A DNA stretch of 36,728 bases from Armatimonadota bacterium (GTDB lineage Bacteria > Armatimonadota > Chthonomonadetes > Chthonomonadales > Chthonomonadaceae), in the NCBI GenBank assembly GCA_028871815.1, contig JAGWMJ010000018.1, positions 1 to 36,728 of the forward strand, written 5' to 3'. Below are positions 25,852 to 35,277 of this stretch, one piece after another. A program made the position numbers and the translations under genes. The notes under the pieces are model-generated. The model made no database searches. It saw only the letters and a program-made list of their open reading frames with translations, and was not told the origin of the DNA. Each line of letters opens with the position of its first letter. Within the stretch, counting starts at the first letter, position 1.

Positions 25852-28800
25852 ATGCCATTGCATTCCAGTGAGCCGGTGAGCCCAATCACGATTCGGAAGT
25901 CCGCGCGCACGAGCGGCGCCGATGTAACCGACAGCCTCTGTCCGTATTGCGCGGTGGGATGCGGGACGAAGATCTACACCCGAAAGGGCCAGATACTCAG
26001 CATCGAAGGAAACCCGGAGAGTCCGATCAACCGGGGCACATTGTGCCCGAAGGGCGCCAATAGCTTCCAATTGGCTGTAAACCCGCACCGCGTACTGCAT
26101 GCCCTCTACCGTGAGCCATTCGCGGCGGCGTGGCGGCGCGTTTCGCTCGATTGGGCCATGGAGCGGATCGCCCAGCATGTAAAAACGGCTCGCGATGCGG
26201 AACTCGACGCTGCAGTTCCCGGCGACCGGGCTGTTCGTTCCATCGCCACGCTAGGCGGCGCGACGCTGGATAATGAAGAGAACTACCTGATCAAGAAGCT
26301 CTTCACCGGCGGGCTGGGCGTACTCTCGGTCGAGAATCAGGCCCGCACTTGACATAGCGCCTCGGTGCCCGGTCTGGGCGCCAGCTTCGGTCGCGGCGCG
26401 GCCACCACATTTCCGGCCGATCTTGAGCACAGTGATTGCATCCTCGTCATGGGCTCCAACATGGCTGAGGCCCATCCCGTCGCCTTTCGTTGGCCGATGC
26501 TGGCGCGACGGCATGGAGCCAGGATTATCCATGTGGACCCGCGCTTTTCGCGGACTTCCGCCGTAGCGGATCTTCATGTCACGATCCGCGCCGGCTCCGA
26601 TATTGCATTTCTCGGAGCGCTCATTCACCAGGTTTTGACGCTGGACGGCTGGTTCCGTGAGTATGTCTGCGCGTATACCAACGCCAGCTTCGTTCTTGAC
26701 CCAAGGTTTCAGGATACCGAGGAAGGCGCAGGCCTGTTCAGTGGTTTCGATCCGGACAAAGGCGCCTACGACCCAACGGGCGCTACGTGGCAATATGAGC
26801 AGCGCGATGGCCAGCCGATTCGTGACCCTTCGCTTCACCACCCGCGATGCGTGTTCCAGGTGCTTTGCCGCCATTTTGCACGCTACACGGCCGAGGCCGC
26901 GGCCGCGATATGCGGCTGTACCGCCGAACAGATCACTGCTGTGGCGGAGCTCCTGATCGCCAACTCCGGCCGGGAGCGCACCTCCGCGATCTGCTATGCG
27001 GTCGGATGGACGCAGCATACAACGGGCGTGCAGATCATCCGCGCAGCCTCCATCCTGCAGTTGCTGCTTGGAAACATCGGGCGCCCGGGCGGCGGCGTCA
27101 TGGCCCTTCGCGGCCACGCAAGTATCCAGGGATCCACCGACCTGGCAACCCTCTCCGATCTGCTGCCGGGGTATCTGCCGCAGCCCACAACAGCGCCGAA
27201 GCACGCTTCGCTGAACGCCTGGGTCGATTTCGAGGGCCGCAAGACCGGCGGCTGGAGCAACGTCCGCAGCTTCATGGTCAGCCTCCTCAAAGCCTGGTAT
27301 GGGGATACGGCCTTTGCAGCCAATGACTTTGGGTACGACCGGCTGCCGAAGCTCGACGGCGACTACACGCAGCTTCCGTGCTTTCAGCGCATGGTGGATG
27401 GTTGCGTGCGCGGCCTGTTTCTGTTTGGCCAGAACCCGGCTGGTGGAGGGCCGAACGCGCGCCTGCACAGGGCCGGGCTACGCAGGCTCGACTGGCTGGT
27501 GGTCCGTGACTGGTTTGAAACCGAGAGCGCCGTATTCTGGCGGAGCGATCCTACCGGGCCGCCGCCGGAGGAGATCGGCACCGAGGTGTTCTTCCTGCCG
27601 GCGGCCGCCATCCCGGAGAAGGAGGGCAGCTTCACCAACACGCAGCGCCTCATTCAATGGCACGATCGGGCGATCGATCCTCCCGCTGATTGCCGGTCTG
27701 ACGCGTGGTTTGTGTACCAACTCGGCCTCCGCCTCCGCGAGTTGTATGCCGGCTCGGATTCGCCGTGCGCTGCCCCAATACGCGATCTCACGTGGCAGTA
27801 CGAGCCGCGCACTCCTACGCTCCTGGCCAACTCGGAGATAAGTCAGACGGTCGGCGATCCAGACCTTGAGGCGGTGCTGCAAGAGATCAACGGCGCCGGC
27901 CCGGGAGCGCCGGATGGTTCAGCACAGCCGCTGGCCAGCGCGGCCGAACTGCGCGACGACGGATCCACAGCGTGTGGATGCTGGATCTATACCGGCGTGA
28001 TGCCGGAAGCCGGTCACAACCGGGCACGAAGCCGCACTACCACCGGCGGCCGCGCGCAAGCCGACTGGGGATTCGCGTGGCCAGCAAACCGTCGGATACT
28101 CTACAACCGTGCCTCGGCAGACCCTGCCGGTAGGCCGTGGTCCGAACGAAAGCGGCTGATCTGGTGGGACCAGGCACGAGGTTCGTGGCAGGGCGACGAC
28201 GTGCCCGATTTTGACGCGGAGAAGCCGCCGGACTACCGGCCGTCCGGCGATGCTGCGGGTATGCAGGCGATTCCCGGTGACGGACCATTCATCATGCAGC
28301 CCGATGGATTGGCCTGCCTCTTTGTAACCAGGGGCCTCAAGGATGGTCCGCTGCCGGTACACTACGAGCCGGTGGAATCGCCGATGCCGAACCCTCTCTA
28401 CGCCCAGCAGGTTACGCCGGTGGTGCGCCGGTTTGAAGGTCCGCTGAACATGCTCGCATCCTCACCCAGCGCCGAATACCCGATAGTGGGGTGCACCTTT
28501 CGCCTCACGGAGCACTACCTGAGCGGACCGATGAGCCGCTTCAACAGCTGGCTGAACGAACTTCAGCCGGCAATGTTCGTGGAACTCGGTCCCGAGTTGG
28601 CGGCGGAGCGCGGCATCGAAAATGGAGGCTGGCTCACGGTATCCACAGTCCGGGCGAGCATCGAAGCCCGCGCGCTCGTCACCACGCGTCTTCAGCCCCT
28701 GAATCTGGATGGCCGTACCGTTCACCAGATTGGCGTACCGTTCCATTGGGGCTTTGCCGGTGAACGCGTCGGCAGCGCCGCGAATGATCTGACGTCGATG

Positions 28801-28980
28801 GTACTGGAGCCGAACGTTAGCATCCACGAAGGCAAAGTATTCGCCTGCAATGTCCGCGCCGGCCGCCTGGCCGGCCAGCCCAGGCTTCCGACGAAACGCT
28901 GGTCGCGCCGCCGGTCGCAAGAGGGCCGGCATCCGTCCGGATCGCGGCCTGAAGGTCAGTTTGGCGGTACGGATGATTAA
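25852..28980 (+). CDS. fdhA: Formate dehydrogenase catalytic subunit, selenocysteine-containing
   Basis: One reading frame of 1042 residues contains an in-frame TGA at 26350-26352, read as selenocysteine 167 in the context NQART-U-HSASVPGLGASFG. This is where FDH-N type enzymes carry Sec followed by His. The N-terminal 4Fe-4S site is CPYCAVGCG...GTLCPKGA. The molybdopterin domains continue with LVMGSNMAEAHP and HVDPRFSRTSAVADLH, and the C-terminal MGD-binding domain with FRLTEHY. It oxidises formate to CO2 at a Mo- or W-bis-MGD centre. There is no Tat or other signal at the N-terminus, even in the upstream frame, unlike E. coli FdnG. AAGGA lies about 7 bases before the ATG. It is the first gene of a three-gene operon. 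Confidence 0.95.
26364..26382 (+). promoter_or_regulatory. SECIS element for UGA recoding
   Basis: Starting 11 bases after the TGA, GGTGCCC (26364-26370) pairs with GGGCGCC (26376-26382) through seven pairs (one G-U), closing the loop GGUCU. The spacing and the GGUCU loop are those of the E. coli fdhF SECIS that recruits SelB. It lies inside the coding sequence and is translated. Confidence 0.9.
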
Positions 28981-29791
28981 CGCCATCAGGCGCCTGTTCC
29001 AGCGTACCGCGCCTGCCGACGCGCCTGTGGAGCGCGAGCAGACCGGCTTCTTTACCGACACCACCCTCTGTATCGGCTGCAAGGCGTGTGAGGTTGCCTG
29101 CAAGCAGTGGAATCAGCTGCCTGCCGATGGAATGCGCTTCTCGGGCCGCAGCTACGACAACACGATCGAGCTTTCTGCCACTACGTGGCGGCACGTGGCC
29201 TTTATTGAGCAGCCGGCGCCCGGCGGCCCGCCGGCATGGTTGATGATGAGCGACGTTTGCAAGCATTGCAACAACGCTCCATGCCGGGAGGCGTGTCCCA
29301 CTGGAGCGATCATTACGAACGAGTTCGGCTCGGTGTATATACAGCCGGATGTGTGCAACGGATGTGGCTACTGCATTTCGGCATGCCCGTTCGGCGTAAT
29401 CGGGCGAAGCGCTGAAGATGGCCACGCGCACAAGTGCACGATGTGTTACGACCGGCAGCGTAATGGCATGACTCCGGCATGCGCGCAGACATGCCCCACA
29501 GAATCGATTCAGTTTGGCCCGATCGAGGAGCTGCGGCATCGCGCACGGGCTCGGCTCGATGCGCTGCGATCAGCGGGTGTGGAGGCCGGCCTGTACGGTG
29601 CGGAACCTTCCGACAGATATGGCGCCATGAACGCGTTCTTTCTGCTGACCGACGCGCCCGAAGTGTACGGCCTGCCGTCCGATCCGGTTCGGCCATCTCG
29701 CGGTATGGCGCGCCGCTATGGTGTGAGCCTGTTGGCCGGTATCGGGCTCACGGCTCTGGCCGCCATGCTTCTGCGTGGAAATCGCGCTTGA
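28973..29791 (+). CDS. fdhB: Formate dehydrogenase iron-sulfur subunit
   Basis: The product is 272 aa from ATG 28973, overlapping the end of the catalytic gene by 8 bases; a frame extending upstream has no family similarity. Four ferredoxin-like Cys groups are visible: CIGCKACEVACKQW, CKHCNNAPCREACP, CNGCGYCISACPFG and CTMCYDRQ...CAQTCP, so four 4Fe-4S clusters, as in FdnH-type subunits. A hydrophobic helix near the C-terminus (VSLLAGIGLTALAAMLL) would anchor it in the membrane. It passes electrons from the catalytic subunit to the membrane partner. Confidence 0.94.
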   Translation: MINAIRRLFQRTAPADAPVEREQTGFFTDTTLCIGCKACEVACKQWNQLPADGMRFSGRSYDNTIELSATTWRHVAFIEQPAPGGPPAWLMMSDVCKHCNNAPCREACPTGAIITNEFGSVYIQPDVCNGCGYCISACPFGVIGRSAEDGHAHKCTMCYDRQRNGMTPACAQTCPTESIQFGPIEELRHRARARLDALRSAGVEAGLYGAEPSDRYGAMNAFFLLTDAPEVYGLPSDPVRPSRGMARRYGVSLLAGIGLTALAAMLLRGNRA

Positions 29792-30717
29792 GCGCGCCGT
29801 CGTTTCTCAAGAAGCCGGTCTGGACGTGGGAGGTGCCGGCCTACTTCTTCCTTGGCGGCCTGTCGGCCGGCGCCTATCTCTTATCGCGTGCAGCTTCGGC
29901 AGGTACACGGAAATACCGCGGCGTGGCCAAATCCGGCCTGATAGTCGCCGTCGTCGCACTTCTGCCGTGCCCGGCGCTGCTGGTGAGTGACCTGGGTGAT
30001 CCCCGGCGCTTCCACCACATGCTGCGTGTTTTCAAGCCGGTGTCGCCGATGAACCTCGGCGCCTGGACGCTTGTCGTCTACTCCAGCGCCGTCGTGACCG
30101 CGCTTGCGGCGGAGCGGCCGTTCCGCGCGGCCCGTGCCGCTGGGTCCTATGCGGATACTGTCGGCGTGCCGGCGGCGTTACTGTTGGCGGGTTACACCGG
30201 CGTGCTGCTGAGCACCACGGCCAACCCGGCTTGGGCCGGCAACCCATGGATCGGTCCGCTGTTCAGCGCTGGAGCTATTGCGGCGGGCGCCGACGCGATC
30301 GAACTGGTGCGTGAGGTCGCTGGAGGGAGCGAATCCGAGTTATCGGCCGTGCGCGGCGTCGCCAGTGCTGCCCGCGTCGTTGAGGCAGCCACACTGGCCG
30401 CAACTCTACGCACAGCCGCTCAACATGCGCCGGGCGCCCTGCGACCTCGGCAAACACGCTGGACGCTTGTCGCCGCCGTGGTTGGCATCGTCCTCCCGGC
30501 CGTACTGGAGCTGCTTCCAGTGGCAAACCCCCGGCTGCGCCGATCGCTGCGCGCTGCCGGATGCGCGGTCGGCCTTGCCGGCGGAGCTGCGCTTCGATTC
30601 GCCGTGGTGGAGATGGGCCGTAATTCGATAACCGAGGCTGGGCTTGCCGCAAGGGACGTTGAAGCCGTAAAGGAGAACACGCGCGGCCTCGGTGAAGATC
30701 GCTCCTCGCGGCAATGA
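29788..30717 (+). CDS. NrfD/PsrC-type membrane anchor subunit
   Basis: The product is 309 aa from TTG 29788, which overlaps the stop of the iron-sulfur gene (TTGA). The open frame extends upstream, but similarity starts at VWTWEVPAYFFLGGLSAGAYL, the typical first helix of NrfD proteins. About eight hydrophobic helices follow, with the family-like LVSDLGDPRRFHHMLRVFKPVSPMN and a late loop SSRQ at the end. It would be the quinone-reactive membrane subunit, in place of the cytochrome b subunit (FdnI) of E. coli FDH-N. No heme-binding His pattern is needed in this type. Confidence 0.88.
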   Translation: MSAPSFLKKPVWTWEVPAYFFLGGLSAGAYLLSRAASAGTRKYRGVAKSGLIVAVVALLPCPALLVSDLGDPRRFHHMLRVFKPVSPMNLGAWTLVVYSSAVVTALAAERPFRAARAAGSYADTVGVPAALLLAGYTGVLLSTTANPAWAGNPWIGPLFSAGAIAAGADAIELVREVAGGSESELSAVRGVASAARVVEAATLAATLRTAAQHAPGALRPRQTRWTLVAAVVGIVLPAVLELLPVANPRLRRSLRAAGCAVGLAGGAALRFAVVEMGRNSITEAGLAARDVEAVKENTRGLGEDRSSRQ

Positions 30718-30957
30718 GACGCCAGGCACACGAGGAAACCAGCGCAGCGCTCTGAGAGTCCGTCATGGCTGTTGCGTCAGCGGACCGGATACTTTCGTGC
30801 CGCCGGTACCAAAACGGAATTCGGGAAGGATTCCCGGTCGCTATCCCTAAAAGTCTCCCGTTGCTGTCCAAATTGCCGGATGTCAGGGTCGCCCTGAGGC
30901 ATCGCCACACCCTGTCGCCGTTGTAGACGCGTGTGGTACCGAAAGGAATTGTAAAGC
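30718..30957 (+). other. 240-bp leader of first tandem HAF gene
   Basis: No gene is visible. A small hairpin CGGGAA-GGA-TTCCCG lies about 115 bases before the ATG. The bases just before the start (ACCGAAAGGAATTGTA) resemble those before the next HAF gene (ACCGGAAGGAGTTGTA), a sign that the duplication includes the ribosome-binding region. Confidence 0.4.
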
Positions 30958-32343
30958 ATGACGCTTCGAAGGATTGTAACTCTCATTGCCGTCTGCGCGG
31001 TTGTGGCTGCCTTGCCTCGGTTGGGCTTCGCACAGGCCGTTCCGCAGTACTCGATAATCAACGTCAACCCAACCGGTACGATCGGTACGCCAACCGGCAT
31101 CAACGACGACTACCAGGTAGTTGGGAATGACGCGACCGGTAAAGGGTTCGTCTGGATGCCCGGTGTGCCGTCGTTCCATTTCGATCCGACCGTGTCGGAT
31201 ACGCACTACTACGCCTATACGATCAACAATCTGGGCGAGGTCGGCGGTACGGCCTGGAATACCGCACTCAGTGCCGCCGTTTCCGTCGGTGTGTGGGCCC
31301 CGAGCACATACTTTGGCACCACCTATAGCCTGATATACAGCCTGGGCGGCGTCAACGCCGTGGATTGGCCCGGGGCTGCTCTCGCACTGAATGACGATGA
31401 CTACCTTTGCGGGACCCTCCAGGATTCGTCCATGGCGCCGAAGACATTTGATGGGGTCGAGGTTACTTCCACCACCGCAGTCTCGTACATCGCGGATAAC
31501 TACGAATACACCGGCATCTCGAATATATTCGAGGATATGTGCGGTACGAATCTCGGCGTTTCGCCAACTCAGGCAATATTCAGCCCCAACTTCTTCACCC
31601 CCCCTTCTACCACCACATTGCTTGCGGGAGGCACCTTCGGCGGCGTGACGTATGCTACGCCCTCCGTCGCCAGCGGAATCGACGATGCCGATAACGTGGT
31701 CGGCGCCGCGCACAACAGTGTCACGGGCAACTCCGAGGCTTTTGCATGGAATGGGCGGACGGGTGCGCCGTACGGCCCGCTTGGCTTTCTGCACAACACC
31801 GACTACAGCGTGGCGAACGCCATCAATACGTCGACCGGCATCGTAATCGGACAGTCCGGTGAGCATGCTTTCCTCTGGTCGGGTGATGTTACCAACCCGT
31901 CCGCCGGCGCCATGACCGACCTGAATTCGCTGGTGCAAAGCAACAGTGGTTGGCGCCTTGTCAAGGCGGTGGGGCTGAACGATGACGGAGCGATTGTCGG
32001 CACGGGCTACTACCAGCAGAAGCAGGCGGGGTTTATTGCGATACCGGTGATCATCAGCAGTATCACAATGGACTCGCCGTCTGTGGTGGGCGGCAATACC
32101 CTTGCCGGCACGATAACTCTGGACGCGCCGGCGCCGTTTGATATGAACGTTACCGTAACCACATACAGCGCCAGCCTGAACTTTGGTACGGGCATCTACT
32201 CGGCCGGCGTGGTCGTCCTGGCCGGCGACACCACGGCCCGGTTCGTGGTCCACTCGACCAGCGTTACCGTGGATACTCCGGTGACCTTGAAGGCCACTTT
32301 CGGAGGCTGGCGCCGCTACGCCAAGGTCGACGTTCTTCCGTAA
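30958..32343 (+). CDS. HAF-repeat extracellular protein, tandem copy 1
   Basis: The product is 461 aa from ATG 30958 (AAAGGA 12 bases upstream) with a signal peptide cleaved after GFA or FAQA. HAF repeats include GINDDYQVVGNDATGKGFVW, TINNLGEVGGTAW, ALNDDDYLCGTLQ, GIDDADNVVGAAHN and LNDDGAIVGTGYYQ. The C-terminal about 90 residues form an Ig-like domain (SPSVVGGNTLAGTITLDAPA ... TFGGWRRYAKVDVLP). It is strongly similar, about 70 percent identical by eye, to the next gene. It is probably secreted or surface-bound. It starts 240 bases after the formate dehydrogenase operon, so it is not clearly part of it. Confidence 0.83.
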   Translation: MTLRRIVTLIAVCAVVAALPRLGFAQAVPQYSIINVNPTGTIGTPTGINDDYQVVGNDATGKGFVWMPGVPSFHFDPTVSDTHYYAYTINNLGEVGGTAWNTALSAAVSVGVWAPSTYFGTTYSLIYSLGGVNAVDWPGAALALNDDDYLCGTLQDSSMAPKTFDGVEVTSTTAVSYIADNYEYTGISNIFEDMCGTNLGVSPTQAIFSPNFFTPPSTTTLLAGGTFGGVTYATPSVASGIDDADNVVGAAHNSVTGNSEAFAWNGRTGAPYGPLGFLHNTDYSVANAINTSTGIVIGQSGEHAFLWSGDVTNPSAGAMTDLNSLVQSNSGWRLVKAVGLNDDGAIVGTGYYQQKQAGFIAIPVIISSITMDSPSVVGGNTLAGTITLDAPAPFDMNVTVTTYSASLNFGTGIYSAGVVVLAGDTTARFVVHSTSVTVDTPVTLKATFGGWRRYAKVDVLP

Positions 32344-32933
32344 CGCCGCAACCAGGCGGAGATATCGGTCGCTTCGCCCGGGAAGAGAGTTACTGCCGGG
32401 TTGCCTGGCGCGGGCGGAAACTCGCGCCGGCGATCCGGCGCGGCCAAAGCCGGTTAGATGTCATGGAGCGACGGCACGCCCGGCCCGCAGAAGCCTCGGT
32501 CGGAATCCGATCGAGCTGCACCTGCTCCCGGATGTGACGCACAAGCGAGGGTGATCCGCTTCGGCCCAGAACTGTTTCGTCCTCCGGAAGCCTGCCGACG
32601 CGGGATCTGCGCTGCGAAGGTGAAGCTTCCGCATCGTCATCCCGCACGCTGTCGACGGAGTGGCAGCTGACGGCTCCGGCACACTTCCGCCTACGTCGAC
32701 ATCTCCGGCGCTGCAGCGCCCCGCGTTCGTCTGTGCGATTGGAAGCATTAGCGGCATTTCCGGAAGGAGTTTGGCGACTCCGTCGCGAAATCTCCAGCGG
32801 CGGCACGGGCTGCCACGAGGCAGGGCAGTTCGATCACGCCCGGCTAACCGTGTGAACCACACCCCGCAGTTGCTCTGCGGCCCGCAGCAGTCGCCCGTGC
32901 GGCGTGCCGCACCGGAAGGAGTTGTAGACCGGT
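32344..32933. other. 590-bp gene-free spacer between tandem HAF genes
   Basis: Short frames on both strands lack ribosome-binding sites and family similarity. The first about 90 bases resemble the flank after the second HAF gene (see the repeat at 32391). I see no transposase remnant and no clear promoter. Confidence 0.4.
32391..32430 (+). repeat. Duplicated 3' flank, copy 1 (contains hairpin)
   Basis: These 40 bases match 34348-34387 at 37 positions by direct comparison. They begin about 50 bases after each HAF stop codon. GGCGCG (32407-32412) can pair with CGCGCC (32423-32428), so the block may be the HAF terminator as well as a mark of the duplication. Confidence 0.75.
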
Positions 32934-34301
32934 ATGCTTCAACGATTAGGCACTCTCATGTCCATCGCAGTTGTGGCGACTGCTCTTTCACGGCCGGGCC
33001 TGGCGCAGCAGTACTCGATAATCAACGTCAACCCCGCAGGCACCGTCGGCAGCCCAACCGGCATCAACGATGATTATCAGGTAGTTGGGAACGACGCGAC
33101 CGGCAAAGGATTCGTCTGGATGCCGGGTGTGCCGTCGTTCCATTTTGACCCAACCGTTTCGCACACGCATTACTATGCCTATGCGATCAACAACCTGGGC
33201 CAGATTGGCGGAACGGCCTGGGATGTCACGCTGGGCGCCGCAGTGGATCCCGGCGCCTGGACGCCGGCCACTTATTTTGGCACCACGTATTCCCTCACCT
33301 TTGACTGGCCGGCAATCAGCGCCTCGGGGTGGCCCGGGAGCGCCCTCGCAATAAATGACGATAGTGTGCTTTCCGGCACCCTGCAGGACCCAAGCGCCGC
33401 GCCAGACGGATTCGACGGACTTGAAGCGAATTCCGGCGCGTACGTCATTGTGACGAACAATGAGTACACTGGCGTCGCAAACATATTTGAGGATATGTGT
33501 GGCACGGACATCGCCGCTTCGCCGATGCAGGCGGTATTCAGCCCTGACTTCTTTCCCGGTCTGCACACGGCGACCACGCTCGCGGGGGGCACATTTGGCG
33601 GCGCCACGTATGCGACACCATCCGCTTCCCATGGAATCGACGACGCGGATGATGTCATCGGCTCTGCGCACAACAGCGTCACGGGCAATCTGGAGGCATT
33701 CGCCTGGAATGGGCAGACCGGTGCGCCGTACGGTCCGCTGGGCTTTTTGCCCAACACCAAGTACAGCGTGGCGAACGCCATTAACACTGTCAGCAGTACT
33801 GTGGTGGGACAGTCGGGCGAGCATGCCTTCCTTTGGACCGGTAATGTCACCACTCCGTCCTCGGTGGGCATGGTCGACCTGAACTCGCTGGTGGAAACGA
33901 ACAGCGGCTGGCGGCTGGTCAGCGCAACGGCGCTGAACGACTACGGCGCCATCGTAGGCAACGGCTACTACCAGCAGAAGAAGGCCGGGTTTCTGGCGAT
34001 ACCGGTGATCATCAGCGGCCTCACGATGGACTCGGCGACGGCGGTCGGAGGCAACACAATCGCCGGGACCGTCACTCTGGATGCGCCGGCGCCGTTCGAC
34101 ATGACGATAACCGTTTCCACATACAGCGCCAAGTTGAACTTTGGCGCCGGAGTCTATTCAACGGGAGTCACGGTCTACGCCGGGAACACCAGTGCTCGCT
34201 TTGTAGCAAACTCCACCACCGTTACGATGGATACTCCGGTAACGCTGAAGGCCACGTTCGGCGGATGGCGGCGCTATGCCACCGTTGACCTGCTTCCGTA
34301 A
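32934..34301 (+). CDS. HAF-repeat extracellular protein, tandem copy 2
   Basis: The product is 455 aa from ATG 32934, preceded by GGAAGGAG, with a signal peptide (LMSIAVVATALSRPGLAQ). The first 100 residues are nearly identical to copy 1 (INDDYQVVGNDATGKGFVWM, then MPGVPSFHFDPTVS). Differences cluster in the middle (about 95-170). The same HAF repeats and C-terminal Ig-like domain follow, ending in TVDLLP. It has clearly arisen by tandem duplication with its 3' flank. Function is unknown beyond a likely extracellular location. Confidence 0.83.
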   Translation: MLQRLGTLMSIAVVATALSRPGLAQQYSIINVNPAGTVGSPTGINDDYQVVGNDATGKGFVWMPGVPSFHFDPTVSHTHYYAYAINNLGQIGGTAWDVTLGAAVDPGAWTPATYFGTTYSLTFDWPAISASGWPGSALAINDDSVLSGTLQDPSAAPDGFDGLEANSGAYVIVTNNEYTGVANIFEDMCGTDIAASPMQAVFSPDFFPGLHTATTLAGGTFGGATYATPSASHGIDDADDVIGSAHNSVTGNLEAFAWNGQTGAPYGPLGFLPNTKYSVANAINTVSSTVVGQSGEHAFLWTGNVTTPSSVGMVDLNSLVETNSGWRLVSATALNDYGAIVGNGYYQQKKAGFLAIPVIISGLTMDSATAVGGNTIAGTVTLDAPAPFDMTITVSTYSAKLNFGAGVYSTGVTVYAGNTSARFVANSTTVTMDTPVTLKATFGGWRRYATVDLLP

Positions 34302-34347
34302 TTATTAAAGTGGCCCACGGGCCCTTCGCTTCAATCCGGGAGACCGT

Positions 34348-34387
34348 GACTGCCTGGTTGCCTGCCGCGGGCGGAAACTCGCGCCGG
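34348..34387 (+). repeat. Duplicated 3' flank, copy 2
   Basis: Matches 32391-32430 at 37 of 40 positions and lies at the same place relative to the HAF stop. One change weakens the hairpin stem seen in copy 1. Confidence 0.75.
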
Positions 34388-34457
34388 ACGAGGCCACCGA
34401 AGTGACCGCGTTAGGCTATACCCAATGCACGTTGCGTGCGAAGCGAGGTAAGTGACC

Positions 34458-35240
34458 ATGCGGCAACTCAATCTTAGAGCGCCCTGCCTGGCGCTCACTC
34501 TCGCCCTTCTGCCGTGCCCAGGCTGCAAACGCGGCGCCGCGGCCCCGGCGCCGCCGGTCTGGCGGTACGCGGTAGTGTTTCATCCTTTCGGCGGCGCAGC
34601 GAGCTATGCGGGCGTAGCCGACGTCAGTTCGGTCTCGGGCGCGATGCAGCAGCTGCTCGACGCAGTCGCGGCGCCGACCGAAGTCTCCAGATCGAGATTC
34701 TCCGCACCGCCGGGCGCCTACGACATCTGGCTGGAAGGAAACGGCTGTCATGCGGAGGTCATCTGGATCCCGGCCACCTCAACGTATGGCGTTGTCCAAA
34801 ACGGCCGGATGACCCGCATGTTGGCCGATGGCGGCGTACTCAAGAACGCAGTGCTGGCCGTCCGGCCGTTCCTTGAACCCAACGGATTCGGCAGGAACGC
34901 CGCATCCCCGACAGCGGCACAATCGACCGGTGACTATCCGGCCGGTCCACGCACCCTCGCAGGGACTGTGCGCGCGTCACCTGTCATTGTGCGCGGGCGG
35001 GTTGTGGCCGTCCTGCGGGAGCAGCACGTACCAGAAAACGACCCCGGGCCGATCGAAGAGACCATCCTCCTTGTAGCGGTCGAACGGTATCTGCGCGGTG
35101 GTGGTCCGCGATGCGCCCACAGGCCAAAGGCATCGCAAGCGCCAGTTTACCGCAATGGTTCGCCGTGCGACTGCGGCTCCGGCTTCGCGCAATCCGCCCG
35201 CCTTTCGCTCCGCAATCAACGCCAAGCCGTTCTCATTTAG
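34458..35240 (+). CDS. Possible lipoprotein, unknown function
   Basis: The product is 260 aa from ATG 34458 (GAGG about 10 bases upstream; GTG 34452 is an alternative). The N-terminus (LALTLALLPCPGCKRG) has a hydrophobic core and Cys residues where a lipobox would be, but with Cys-Pro-Gly before the final Cys the box is unusual. The mature part (about 25-220) has no recognised domain. The last about 45 residues (from GGGPRCAH) change to an Arg/Ser/Cys-rich composition, which may mean a frameshift or run-on near the stop. The repeat block starts 38 bases downstream. Confidence 0.6.
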   Translation: MRQLNLRAPCLALTLALLPCPGCKRGAAAPAPPVWRYAVVFHPFGGAASYAGVADVSSVSGAMQQLLDAVAAPTEVSRSRFSAPPGAYDIWLEGNGCHAEVIWIPATSTYGVVQNGRMTRMLADGGVLKNAVLAVRPFLEPNGFGRNAASPTAAQSTGDYPAGPRTLAGTVRASPVIVRGRVVAVLREQHVPENDPGPIEETILLVAVERYLRGGGPRCAHRPKASQAPVYRNGSPCDCGSGFAQSARLSLRNQRQAVLI

Positions 35241-35277
35241 AACACGAAGCCAGGCTTAGGAGCCGGCCCCGGCATAA

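Noticed and set aside
26350-26352. Nonsense mutation or assembly error splitting the formate dehydrogenase gene into two
   Set aside because: The frame is unbroken on both sides, the TGA falls exactly at the family's Sec/Cys position, and a SECIS hairpin with the GGUCU loop follows at the expected spacing.
26251-27468. Leftward 405-aa open frame opposite the formate dehydrogenase
   Set aside because: It overlaps a clear molybdoenzyme on the other strand and shows no domain.
30883-32253. Leftward 456-aa open frame opposite the HAF gene
   Set aside because: It is a shadow of a repeat protein. A similar shadow occurs opposite the second copy, which only reflects the duplication.
34313-34327. 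Terminator from GGCCCACGGGCCC after the second HAF gene
   Set aside because: The loop would be only a few bases and the stem too short to support a call.
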